From Anaerobiospirillum sp. NML120449 (GTDB lineage: Bacteria > Pseudomonadota > Gammaproteobacteria > Enterobacterales > Succinivibrionaceae), in assembly GCF_023051105.1 (NCBI RefSeq), contig NZ_JALKIL010000013.1:1-64000 (forward strand): a DNA stretch of 64,000 nucleotides, read 5' to 3'. The notes under the pieces are model-generated. The model was given only the letters and a program-made list of their open reading frames with translations. It ran no database searches and was not told where the DNA came from. Positions 8,358 to 21,100 of this stretch are shown here, one piece after another. A program made the position numbers and the translations under genes. How positions within the stretch are numbered: the stretch's first letter is position 1; each line of letters starts with the position of its first letter.

Positions 8358-9137
8358 CTATTCTGCTTTGAATTTTAGCGGGGCAGCACCGGCTTTGACA
8401 ATGGCATTGCTGATATTGTCAGTATTACGCATGGCGCCCAGAGCTCTCATGCGTGAGGTGCAGTCCTTGAGGCTGAGTCCATCATCGAGCTGCTCGTTGC
8501 CTTCCTGGGCATCAAGGCACTCGTTGATCATCTCACAGGACAGCGGCTTATTTTCATCGCTGTCGATAATAAGACCTTCACCCATCAGTGTTGCAGGCAG
8601 GAAGCACTTGAGCTTTTCAGAGCTGGTCATGATTTCCACCAGATGCTGCACACCATTGAGGCAGTAGATAAACTTGAAGCGGGCTCCCTGCTGCTCACCA
8701 GGGTGAACATCGCAGGAATCAGAGGCACTGCCCATTAAGGCAGTTCCCTGTGCCTGACCGGCGCTTTGCACCAGCTGAGTCTGCATGGACTCAATCAGGG
8801 CATCAAAGCGGCCTACTGCAGCAGCCTTGTCCTCAAGCAGGCGTACGGCATTTATCTGCAGGGCATTGAGGTCTACTGTATCCTCCCAGAAAGGAGAGTG
8901 CTCCTTGCCGGTAGGACCGTAATGCTCATGATCCTCATGGGCAGTGTCCAGTGACAGTGCTCTGTAGGACTCATGATTGCGGGCAAAATAGAGTTCCTTG
9001 GTGTTATAGCCGGCGTAAGCAAAGGAAAGATCACACAGATTGAGCACGTGCTCCACGTCAGCCATGCCGTCTACGGAGACCACACGGAAGACATGATGCT
9101 TAACACCCAGAGTAGTAATCTTCAGTACGTACTGCAT
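8358..9137 (-). CDS. Unknown cytosolic protein coupled to the giant gene
   Basis: 259 residues, no signal peptide or membrane segment. The first ~60 residues (YVLKITTLGVKHHVFRVVSV, EHVLNLCDLSFAYAGYN) faintly resemble the plasmid pRiA4b ORF-3 fold, and a similar strand set (FKFIYCLNGVQHLVEIM) recurs around residue 155, hinting at two related halves. The AGGAG ribosome site overlaps the TAG stop of the upstream 13.5-kb gene, leaving a 15-base gap, so translation is probably coupled and the two products may work together. Function is not recognised. Confidence 0.7.
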   Translation of the reverse strand: MQYVLKITTLGVKHHVFRVVSVDGMADVEHVLNLCDLSFAYAGYNTKELYFARNHESYRALSLDTAHEDHEHYGPTGKEHSPFWEDTVDLNALQINAVRLLEDKAAAVGRFDALIESMQTQLVQSAGQAQGTALMGSASDSCDVHPGEQQGARFKFIYCLNGVQHLVEIMTSSEKLKCFLPATLMGEGLIIDSDENKPLSCEMINECLDAQEGNEQLDDGLSLKDCTSRMRALGAMRNTDNISNAIVKAGAAPLKFKAE

Positions 9138-9152
9138 AACAGAAATTAACTC

Positions 9153-12100
9153 CTACTTTTTAACTTTGCTGCGACCGCCGCGTCTGCGTTTTGAACCAGC
9201 TGACTTTTTCTCAGATCCGCGCCCTGCGGCAACTTTCCTGCTGCCAGCGCTTACCTGCTCAGCCCCAGGGGCGCTGCCCGGGCCCCAGCCCGTGGCACTG
9301 CCCGGGCCCCAGCCCGTGGCACTGCCTGAGGCCGGGCTGCCTGAGGCCGGGCTGCCTGAGGCAGAGCTGCCTGCAGCGGCTGAAGCGGTATCTGAGTCAG
9401 CGCCCGGTTCGGCTGTCAGTTCAGATCCTGATGTCAGTGCCAGTTCGGCATCCTGAGCCTCTGTCAGCTCAGTGTCAGCAAGGTCAGAGCCTGACAGTCC
9501 TGTAAGGCCGGCCCCTGAGTCATCCGGCTGGGAGGCAACTGAGTCATACTCACTGGTGAGTACTGACTCAGGGGCTCGGCCGGTATTTGCATCTGCTGAA
9601 CGGCAGACATACTGCTGATCGTTATGACTGAACTGCAGCTGCAGGGTATCAGTGTCATCATCTGGTGACGGGACGTATCCGGCAGCGGCAGTACCGGAAG
9701 CGGTCTCCTGTGTTGCCCTGATTTCTTCAAGGGCTGAATTTTCGTCAAATTCAAAGCCATTGTCGCGCATTGCGCGTTTAATATCATCAGTGCTCAGACC
9801 TTTTTGATCCAAAATATCAAAATGGTTCTCTACCAGTGCATCGGCAATGCGTTCGATATCCATTGGATTGATATTTTTTTCAGCCAGGAAGCGCGAGAAG
9901 CTTTCCATCTGATCGTAGCTCATGAACATTGGCTCTTCGTCATCATCAGAGTCATCGTCAAAGTCATAGTCGTAGTCGTACTCATCCAGATCCTCAAGCT
10001 GCTCTCTGAGCTCCTCCTTGCGGGCCAGTTTCATGAGCCCCTCGCGCATTCTTACCTGATCTTCGGCAATACTCATGGCGAGGGCACTGGCAGGTGAGAG
10101 CTGATCGACAGTCTCATCACCATCAACTATGGAAAGGTCCTGATGGAAGAGCAGGGCACTTACAGGTACATAATTGTCGTCCTCGCCCGCGCTTTCACTG
10201 ACGGCCCTGCTGCGCTCACGATCGCGCTCCAGGGTCTCGCTTTTAAGCTGACTGTTTTTCTCAAAAGACAGGTCCTGCCACATGTCGCCGTAATTGTCAT
10301 AGCCGCTGTAATCAAGATCATCATTACCTGAGTAGTAATACATGTACTCATTAAACCTGCGCTTGAGCTCTTCATCACTGTCCTCACCTTCAAGCAGTGA
10401 CAGGCCGGCTGTTACCTGATCTTCAGAGACTGAAGAGTCCATATCTGCGTAAGATACATACTCACCAGATCCAGCAGCAGCACCATCAGGCATGCCTGCC
10501 CCTGCAGGGGCAGGTGCGCAGACCGCAGCAGCTGCAGCTGCAGCTGCGCTGTAGTTTTCAAGGGCCGATGCCAGATTATCAGGCAGGTCCTGCTCAGACT
10601 GGGCAAATGCCTCAAAGGCCTGACGGTCATCATCGCTGAAATCATCAGACTCTTCCCAGTACTCAGACTCATCATCCCCGTACTGGCTGTTATCCCTGTA
10701 CTGGCCATCAGACTCGCAGTTTTCTGCATCTGCGCCATCTTCATCAGCATAGCCATAGCCATAAGCAGCACCAGCGGCCTCAGACTCTGACAACGAGCCG
10801 GACTGAGATGCCGGGGCTATGCCAGAGCCAGACTCAGCCGCAATCTCTGCAGAAGCCGTGTCATGGTAATGCCCCTCACCATGCTCTCCCTCGCGGTACT
10901 CATCTTCATCTGAATCATACTCATCGTACTCATCCTCATATGACTCCTTGTCATAGCCCTCCCAGTACTCAGACTGGACTTCAGGATTGAGTATGTCCTC
11001 ATCGGAGATTTCTTCGTCAGAAAGCTCCTCATCAGGCTGGACCTCAGGATTGAGCATGTCTTCATCGGAGATTTCCTCGTCAGAGAGCTCTTCCTCTGTC
11101 AGGACCTCAGGATTTAGTACATCCTCATCAGAGATTTCCTCGTCAGAGAGCTCTTCCGCTGTCAGAGCCTCAGGATTGAGCACATCCTCATCGGAGATTT
11201 CCTCGTCAGAGAGCTCTTCCGCTGTCAGGACATCAGGATTGAGCACATCATCATCGGAGATTTCTTCGTCAGAGAGCTCTTCCTCTGTCAGAGCCTCAGG
11301 ATTGAGTATGTCATAATCGGAGATTTCTTCGTCAGATAGCTCGTCATAGCCAGGCTGGACTTCAGGATTGAGTATGTCTTCATCGGAGATTTCCTCATCA
11401 GAGTGCTCTTCCTCTGTCAGAGCCTCAGGATTGAGTATGTCTTCATCGGAGATTTCTTCGTCAGATAGCTCGTCATAGCCAGGCTCATCTTCAGACGGAA
11501 GCTCGTATGACTGGAACTGATCATGCTCACTGCTGTACTGACCGTCATCCAGGTACTCATCGTCCTGATGGTATGTGTCAGCTTCAACGTCAGTGCTTTG
11601 GGAGGCATCGCCAGCATCTGAATAGTCGCCAGCTTCGTCCTCGTAATCTTCGTCGTAGTCTGACGTATCTTCATCGCCGTAGATGGTTTCTTCTTCGTCA
11701 GCGTAGCCGGTCTCTTCTTCGTCGGCGTAGCCGGTATCGCCCTGGTAGCTGTCGGCGGTACTGTCTTCATCTTCGTCATAGCCGTCAACGTCTGAGGCGT
11801 AGTCGGACTCGTCCTCCATGCCCTGGGCCCACTGCCTGAGCTCGTCGGAGCTGAAGATGTAATTGCCATCGCCTGTGGTCAGGACATCTTCGTCGCTAAT
11901 CTCCTCGTCATCATCGCCCTGATCCTCGTAGCCGCTTTCACCAGGCCCGTCATCCAGGTGTTCGTCCCGGTCGGCGGCAGCAGCGCCCGATGCGGATGCT
12001 GCTGCGGCCGCAGCAGCTGCAGCGGCCGGACCTGCTGAGAGATCAATGCCTGCGGCTGCGGCAGCAGCGGCGGCCTGCTCAATCAGAGCCTCGCGGTGTC

Positions 12101-15100
12101 CGCAAACGTGGCTGATGATGACGTTGGTCAGGGTGTCAGAGAAGTTGTCCTCATCGTAGATAAAGTACTTGAGCCCCATGGACCTTGCGTACTCATAGCA
12201 TGCAAGGCGCAGCTCGATTTCCTCACTTTCCTCCTCGGAGTCAGGATCGGCTGTCTGCAGCTGCACCAGCGACATGTTATGCATGGCAAGAGCATCACGG
12301 GTGCGTCCGCTGAAGACCAGGCGGTCAGCAACGTCTTTGAGGCCGCTTGCTTTCTTCAGCGGGCAGGCAGCAAAGTACTGCTGGAAATAGTCATAGTCTT
12401 CATCTGAAAAATTCACCTGATCACGGTATGAGCCCAGTGTGGTGCCGCGCAGGCCATGATAGCCATACAGCTCCATGCTGCGGCGGTCAAACTCACGGGC
12501 CCTTTGCTCAGCCACATCAGACCATGGGCGATCATCAGTGATATCAAGACCGGCAGCCACATACTCAGCTGCAAATGGAGAGTAGACAAGTCCACCTGAT
12601 TCGGCAGCTGCGTTGAGCGTATCCTGCATGCCAATGAACTTGAGCGTCAGGGCATCAAGCTCATTGCGCTGCCCACGGGTCAGCTCCTCATAGGAGCAGC
12701 CCTGACCGTAAATAAGCTCGACGTAGCTCAGGCGGCGGCAGTCCTCATCGCCGCTCAGGCTGCGATGGAGCTTGGCAAGGCGCACATCCTCATAGGCAAG
12801 CTCAGGACTGTCAACCAGCAGACCTGCTGCAGTGTCAGTCTCCACTGGACAAAGAGCCAGGCTGTCATGAGCAGTTCCTGAGTGCAGATGATTTTTCAGG
12901 GCGGCGGCAGCTGGTAAGCCCCTGTCGGCCGCCGTGCTGGCGGTCGGAGTGATGCCGGCTGATGAGCTGGCGGCCTGATTGCAGGCGGCTGATGAGCTGG
13001 CAGCCGGGGCACCTGTTGATGGGGTCTCCTCCCCGTCGGCTGTAACGCCCATGGTAGAGCGCTCCAGGGTGGCGGAAATCAGGTCCAGCACTGTGCTGCC
13101 TCTGGTCCATAATGGATGGCGCGGAGTGACATGACCTATGTCCATGCCCTTGAAGCTGTGCTGATAGAGCCAGTGCATGACATTAGGTGCACGGGCAAGC
13201 ATGGTGCGGCTGTTAAAGAGATCGTAAAAAGCCTGATGCTGCAAGCTGTCATCGAGCATGACCATGTAATTGTGGCTTTGCAGCTGGCGGGCTGTTGCTG
13301 AAGTCAGTACCTTGTAATAACGCGAACGGCGGGAGACCTGCTCATCAGAGTAGTTGATGAGAGCTTCCACCAGATAATGCTTGGGAGTGTCCTCAGGGAA
13401 GGTAAACTGCTCAGCGACAATTGCTGTTTCTTCGGTGACAGCATTGACATCACAGCGGTAGAACTCTGTAAGCTCATCCTTGTTTAAGATACGCTCAAGA
13501 ATGGAGCCTGCCAGATTGGAAATGGCGCTGCCACGCTGTGAGGATACCTCAGAGCGCTCAAAACGGTAGCGCCATGACTCATAGACTGTGTTCTTAAATG
13601 AGCAGTCCACCAGATCCGAGCAGCCAAAGTAATAGCCCTGAGAATAAAGGGCATCTAGGAACTGCTCCTCACAGCCAAGGCGCAGATCCCAGGTTTCATT
13701 GGCAGTACACAGATTGAGTAACATGTATATATAGACATGCAGCGGGTTCTCGTCCTCATGGAACATCCATGGACGGGTGTACTGATACTCAAGCTGCTCA
13801 TCAAACTCCCAGGCATGCTCAAAGATACGGCGCAGCAGTGGCGAACCGGCAGCTCTGACACGGCTCCAGCAGGAGTCCGAGCCGTCATCACTGGCTTCAT
13901 CCATATCATCAAAGTCAGGCCCCAGCCCCTCTGAAAGGACAGCTGCATCAACCCCCTCAAGACCAGGAATTGCCATACCAAGTCTGCTGCTCAGGAAAGA
14001 CTTAAGGCGGTCATAGATAAGGTTTTCATCATCACTGCGCTCATTGGTAATTACATCAGCCCCGTCATTACCCATGCGCGCACGCAGGGCACGAACAGCC
14101 GAACCGGTGCCGGAGAACATACCGCCGGTGCCATCACTGCCTTGCTCTCCTGCGCCCTCCTCAATCACGGCACTGACTGCAGCTGCGCCATTGCGCTGCT
14201 GCTCTTCAGCCGGATCATCCCACCATGATTCGCCTGGATTTATGCCATAGGAGCGACCTGTGTTTTTAGAACGCCTGCGGGCCTTTTCAATCACCTCATC
14301 GGGATCAGAGGCGTAAGAAAGAGTAAAGAGACCGCCCTGATACTCCTTTCCCGAAATGAGATCACGCAGCAGCTGCTTTTCTTCAACAGTAAGGTGACGG
14401 CGTGCCATGGCAGCGCTGCCGGCGCTGAGCAGAGTATTTTCCTTATCACTGTCTGCACCGGCCTCATCAGCGGCAACAGCTGTCAGATCCTGCAGTTCGC
14501 CGGGCTCGTACTCATAAATGCTTAAGGCACTGAGGGCATCAGGTCCATCAATCTGATCATCAGCCTCATTACCATCAGAGCCATTTTTACCCCTGCCCCA
14601 TAAATCTTTGAAGCTGGTGCTGATACGAACATGGCTGTCATCAATAAGATCGCTCTGAGAAAGCCCCAGATCCTCTGGAGTCAGCTCCACCTCTGTACTG
14701 GAGGCCTGGCTCCTGGCGGCCTGGCCCCTGCCGGCCTTGCCGGCCTTGTCGGCAGTGCCGCCCCTGACGGTGCTGCCGGCACGGCTGGAGCGGCCGGAGC
14801 GGCTGCCTGACTTGCTTGTGGTGCTCTCAGTGGTGCGGGCGCCTGAATCCTGGTCACTGTCCTCTTCAATGTGGCGCATCAGCTCATCGGCCAGCTGATC
14901 TTCGTAATCATCATCCTGATAAATACGGTGTGCAGAGCTTTCTGCTGCAGAATGGGAAGCTGCACGGTCAGCGGCGGCACGCCCGGCAGCGCCTGCAGAG
15001 CTGCCAGCTCTGAGGGCGGCGCGGGTGCTGCGGGAGCGGCTGCCAGAGCTGCTGTCCTCTGATCCTCCAGTGCCGCTGCTGACAGTGGCACTCATGGAGG

Positions 15101-18100
15101 TCTGTTCACGGCTGTACAGCTGTGCCAGAGCCACTCCCATGACATCAACCTGATGCAGGGCATAGTCGTAGCTCGAGCGGAAATGTGCAGTTAAAGGAGC
15201 TTTTTTCCTTTCATCGTCATCATCAAGAGCAGCGCGGTCCAGAGCAGCCTTATGACGTGCTGCATCCTGAGCGGATGCGTCAATGAGCTGCTCACGGCTT
15301 ACATGCCAGCGACGCACCGCGTGCTCAGGGTTAATGCCGTAAATACGGGCAGTATTGATATCACCTGCCTGAAGGGCTGAGATATCAGAACCCTGCTCCT
15401 TACTGATGTCCAGACTGTTAAGACGGCGGCTGCGGCTTAATACCCTGTTACGCGACTCAGGATCAATGGACTTTAAAAGACGGTAAGGCAAAAGAGCACA
15501 GCCAGGTCCCAGCATAGACAGAATGTCTTCGCTGCAGGTAGAGCTGTTTTCATAGAAGGTATAGCTGATCCACTGACCGTCACTGCCCAGCAGGCGCTCG
15601 ATATTGTCCATACCGATAATACGCTCAATCTGGCAGCGGGCTATTACAGCCTCACGATCCACAATGGCAGGCAGGCCGCCCCTGCTGGCAGCAGACTCGG
15701 ACTCACTGTCATCGTAAATCCAGTCCGACCAGTCGTCATACCAGCGCTTTGAGTCTGAGGACTCATCGTCCCAGATGCTGTCATTTGACCAGGCATTATC
15801 CTCTGCACCGGTGCTGCCCCGGGACTGAGCGCCGATGCTGCCCTTGGCATCAGCACCAGTGCTGGCGCTTGCGCCGGCGCCTGTGCCGGCACGGGCGATG
15901 TCACGGGCCTGTGCTCGAGCTCTGGCTCTTTCCAGAGCGCGGGCACGGGTACCGCCCCTGCGGCCGGCTTTGCGGCGGCCGGCGCGGTCGGAGCTGGCGG
16001 AGCGGGCGCTGCCATTGTCGCCCTCATCGTCCTCGTCGCCATCAGCATCAGGATCAGGCACTTGAGGAACCATGGCGGCCAGAGCGGTATCACTTACGGT
16101 AAACCAGCGGCTGCGCAGCTCAGCATCTGCTGTGCTCAGATCGTTTAAGGTACGGGCCAGATTCTTGAGCTCATCACGGGCTTTTACTGCTTCTTGCTGG
16201 CTTAATACCAGATCAGGTACAGGATCACTGTCACTTGATGAATAGCCGCTTTCAGGGTCATACTCAAGACCATCAATACAAAAACGTGGTCTTCCGGCTA
16301 CATAGCCATTGCTCTCCTCTAAAATCAGAGCCTTGAACTCAGGGAAGCCCTCCAGATCCATGGATGAGGAAAACTCCTCAAATCTCTGGGAGCGCAAATC
16401 AATCTGCAGCACATCAGTGGCAAACCTGCGGGCCGTCTGAGAGCTGTCGTCCTCATGGAAATACTCACTATTGAGGTGGTAGCGGAAGGCATGGCTCTGG
16501 ACGTAGTACAGGAAGCGCTCACGGGCGCCCGGGGCTCCTGTCAGCATGTCGCGGGCCAGCAGCGAGGCATAGCTGCGGGCCGGGCCATTGGCTCGTCGTC
16601 CCAGCTGCCAGCCGTTGCGGCTGAAGACCATGGACTGAACCGTATTCCAGCCTCTGGTCTTCATGAAGTACAGATAGTCGATAAAGGCCTTGAGGTAGAT
16701 ACGGCCGGCAATGTGCTCCTTGATAACCAGTTCCTGATTCTCAAGCAGACGCGGCTCAATCTCAAGGAGCAGACGACTGCGGTCAAAGCTGTTGGACTGC
16801 AGTATCAGCGTGCTGGTAGGACCAAAAATATCAACCTCATTGAGATCGTCCATGACCTCAGAGACATCCTCCATGCTGGAGTGAGCCTCTGCAGCACGGG
16901 CAACACGCTCATCACGATGCCGCTCGAGCTCTTTGACGTAAGCATCAACAAAGGATACAGCTGCTTCCTGGTTTTCCTGGATGATAAGGGAGTTAAGGCG
17001 GTCTTCCTGACGGCCCAGCTGCCTTACCCTCTGCTCATAAGAGTCAGATCCCTCATCACCTGAGAGCACATCAATGGTTTGAGCGCTGATGGCACTGCCA
17101 CCGTAGAGCATGCCCGACAGACCACTCTGAGCAGTGCCGGGCATGTCATCTGCGCCCGGCTCAACAGGAGTACCTTCCCCTGCTGTCAGATGGTTTTTGA
17201 GAATGAAGTCACGCTCAAGTCTTGCCTCCAGTGACTCAATCATGGTGCGCAGCAAATCACCGTCAAAGGCACGACGGGCAAAGAAGTCGGCCCATCTGGT
17301 GACATCCCTTTCATAGGATTCGACCATGGTGTCATTAAAGACATCTCCATAAGGCATGACTGTCAGGTGATCCATGCACAGATGGGTAAAGCGCGCAGCG
17401 GCACTGTCACCGACATTGGCAAGGTAGCGGCACATGTTCAGGAACAGCTGGACATTAGGGCGTCCCCTGCCACGCAAGGCGTTGAGGGTAAAGGCATACA
17501 TGGTCTCAAGGGTAATGCCGGCACCCTCGCCTCGCACAATGGCCTCAAAGACCTCATCTACCGAGTCAGCCTTATCCAGAATGTGACTGCCACGCTTTTC
17601 CATGCACAGACAAATGTTCAGTGACAGAGGATAGGTATCAAGATCGGCACGGTAATTGGCCATGACCGAATCAATGCCTACATGATCCTGACGGGAGTTG
17701 ACTGTAATATCGAGCTTGCTGGCCAGAGGAGTCAGATAGGATGGCAGTGAACCTGACATGTACCAGTTGAGCAGCAGGGCACGTTCAAGCTGGCTGGTAC
17801 CGTGACTTAAACAGACAAAGATACGTGTGACCAGCTGGGCAATCTGATCATTGCCAATCTGACTGCCTGTGAAGGCATCAGGATCAAAATCCTGCTCTTC
17901 AAGCTGATGGAAGGTGGCAAAATTGCCCTCCATGTCCGTGCTGTTAAAGCGCAGATAATCAAGCTCGGACTTGAAAAATTCGGCATGGGAAATGGCCTTG
18001 AGAACATCTCTTTCCTCATCGAGCTCCAGATCAATCTGACCGCTTGAGAGCATGTTGCGGCGCAGCATGGAGTTGCTGAAGAACTCATGATTGCGCTCGA

Positions 18101-21100
18101 TGTAGCGTATAAAGTAGAGGCTGTTAACCGGCAGCACACCGCCTCGGGTAGCCAGCTGTCGCAGCGCCAGCAGAGCATCAACACGGGTAAGAGCCAGCTC
18201 TTCGAGGTATTTGATATAAACCACGAAAGGCAGAGGCTCAAAGCGCCCGGCAGCCTTAAGGGACTCCAGTTCGCTCACGGCCTCAGGAACGGCAAGACGT
18301 GCTGCATAAAACAGCCAGGTATGTGCCTCGGCAATACGGTCCTCATGCTCGCGCAGTACCAGATAGGACTCATAAAAACCGTAAGGACGGTGCATGAGGA
18401 ACATCTGGAAAGCAAGACGGCTGCGCTCGGCATCCATTTCGTTTTTGATGAAGTAATGGCTGAGCTTCTTGTACAGCGCACCTGCCTGCATGCGCCCGCC
18501 CATCAGGGCATAGAGATCGCTCTCATCCTCATGTTGCAGAGCATGGGAGATTTCTGACAGGTAGGAAATTGATGAAGCATTACCAAGACCGGCACTGGTA
18601 CGGTAAAGCTCGTCAAGATAAGGCTCGGTTACCGGCGCAAAATTGCCCTTGTATGAAGACAGATGACCATTGAGCAGGTTGTAACCCTGTTCACGGTGGT
18701 CAGGTGAGAGCATGCCTGTCTGTAAAAACAGAGCTGCCGTGTCCTCACGGGAGAACTCAGGACCAATGAGATCATCGGCATTACTGTTGCTGGCGGCATG
18801 AGGAAAAAGCTGATGGTAGAGCAGATCAGAGGGCGAGCTGTGCGGGAACAGCACTGAAAACTCGGCCTGATCGATAGAGCTGATGGAGCCGCCCCAGTTG
18901 GTGGTCATGACACGGTAGACCGCCAGACAGCCTGCCGGATTGTATTCAGCCTTAAGGCAGCGGGCCAGCAGACTGGTAAGCAACAGAAGACTGTTATGGT
19001 AGAAGTCACCCATGCGGGTGTTCTCCTCCACCAGATCACAAAGGTAGATCAGGGCATTGCTTACAATGGTGCCAAAGACCGTACTTTGCAGACACTGACG
19101 GCCTTCGTGCTCAAGACCTGGGTCCAGGGTTGGATTGCGCTCCAGAATCTTTTTCCAGGAGTCACTCTGGGCGCTGAGGGCACGGAAATAGGCAGCTGTT
19201 GAGCTGTGAGAAATGTGGAAATCGTAATTGTGGTACAGACGCAGCGAACACAGCGGCATGTCAAGGCAGGTCATGCCCATATGAAATGCCAGAATGGAGC
19301 GCATCTGATAGAGGAAAAAGAGCTGCCCCTCGCAGTTGATCTTGGAGTCAAAGAGCGCCTGGTAATACTGGGAGCGGTAGGCAGAGGCCAGATAGTTGCC
19401 GCAGATATCGGCATAAATCATGGCTGAATAGCCCATGCCTATGTTCTGCTCGCCAATAAGCTCGCCATAGGTAAAGACACGGCCAATAAGGAAAGATGAC
19501 AGTGCCGGAGTGCCAGGAATTACAGGAATAAAGCCATTGTCACCCAGCAGCCAGATGTCACTGTCATAATCATCAGATCCTGCCGCGCTGGCTGCAGATG
19601 AGGCAGCAGCTGAGGCAGCAGCTGTGGCAGACGCCGCCCTGGCAGCAGCCTTTGCTGCCGCCGCTCTGGCTGCCGCCAGTGCTGCTGCGGCCTCAGAGCC
19701 ATCATCCCCGTCATCCCTGTCAGCCCCTGCCCCGTCATTAGCATCTGCACCATCGGCCGCGTCAGCAGCGTCCGCTGCCGCAGCTGCAGCTGATGCAGAG
19801 GTGGCTGCGGCCCCAATTGCCTCATCATCGTCAGCGCTGGCGGACTCCACGGCCTCATCAACAGCCTGCTGCTGAGTCAGAGCATAGAGATTACGGCGCT
19901 CAATATTGATGAGATACTTACTGTAAAAAGCCATGAGCTCACAGTAAACCTGGTCATTGAGGTAATTGACCTCGGCACTCATAGGATGGCCGCAGGTAAC
20001 GATACCAGGATTTAAGGACGCAACAGCCCTGTCCACCGCCTCCTGATGATAGATGTGGGTAGCCCACTCCTTCATCTCGTCGGTAAACTGATGCTCAAAA
20101 GGGTTTTCGGCAAGGGTTTTGTGGAACTTGTCCCAGGCATGACGGTGCTCGGCGCATCTGGCACTGTTGAGAGCCTCTTCGTTTATGAAGAGCTCGTAGA
20201 GCACAATAGGAGATTCCTCGCTGTCCTCAACGCGACGGGAGGCATCATAAAAAGCCTCAGCACCTGTCTTGCAGGCATAGACACCATGCAGATAGCTCAG
20301 CACTCCGGGCACAAAGTCAAATTCAAAGCCCATGCTGGGATTGAAGAACTTGTGGCTGGCCTGCTGGACGTAGAGATCGCCAAACTTGCGGATAAAGGTA
20401 AAGAGAAGATCCCGGTCAGATTTTGAGTCCACTACTTTGGTGAGCACTGACTCCAGGTAGCAGAAGTGCATGCCACAGGGATCAAGTTTGCCAAGCTCAC
20501 TGCCATTATTGTAGACAGGCTGGGAAAAGACACTGTGATCGTCATAAATCTCACCTGCCTGCTCACTGTCGGAAAATACCGAGAAATCTGAGGTTTTGAC
20601 AAAGCTGCCGCGCATGAGGATAAAGAGCTCAATATGATTTTTGAGCTTTACCAGAGCCTCATAAATGCGGAAATCACTCTCCCTGCCGGTCTTGTGGGCA
20701 ATAAGATAGTAATAGAAGGTTACTTCGTCATAAGCCTTGGAGAAATGGGAGTTCTTGATATCAAAGATTTTGACAATGTTCAGCAGCTCTTCTTCATAGC
20801 TGCTGTAGGCATCAACCACGGTACGACGAACAGCTGAAAGCACAGGGTCGCCGCGGAAGTCAGCCTCCTCGGTAAAGAGCCAGGCCTCCACCTCATTGTA
20901 GGGCAGAGTGATATTGTGCTCTCTGGCAATTTCTTCAATTGACTCGCTGAGCTCTTCATTTTTGATACATGACTTAAAGCACTGCCAGCACTCTAAAATC
21001 ATCTTGTCGGTAAGCTTGGGAATACTGCGCTTAATAAGGGTACGCAGCTGACCTGCAGTGATATTGCTGTACTGCTCGGCGCCCAGCTCTTCAAGCTTGC

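Noticed and set aside
10987-11316. Plus-strand Ser-rich repetitive frame (MSMSSSEISSSESSSS...)
   Set aside because: It is the antisense mirror of the acidic repeat in the giant gene.
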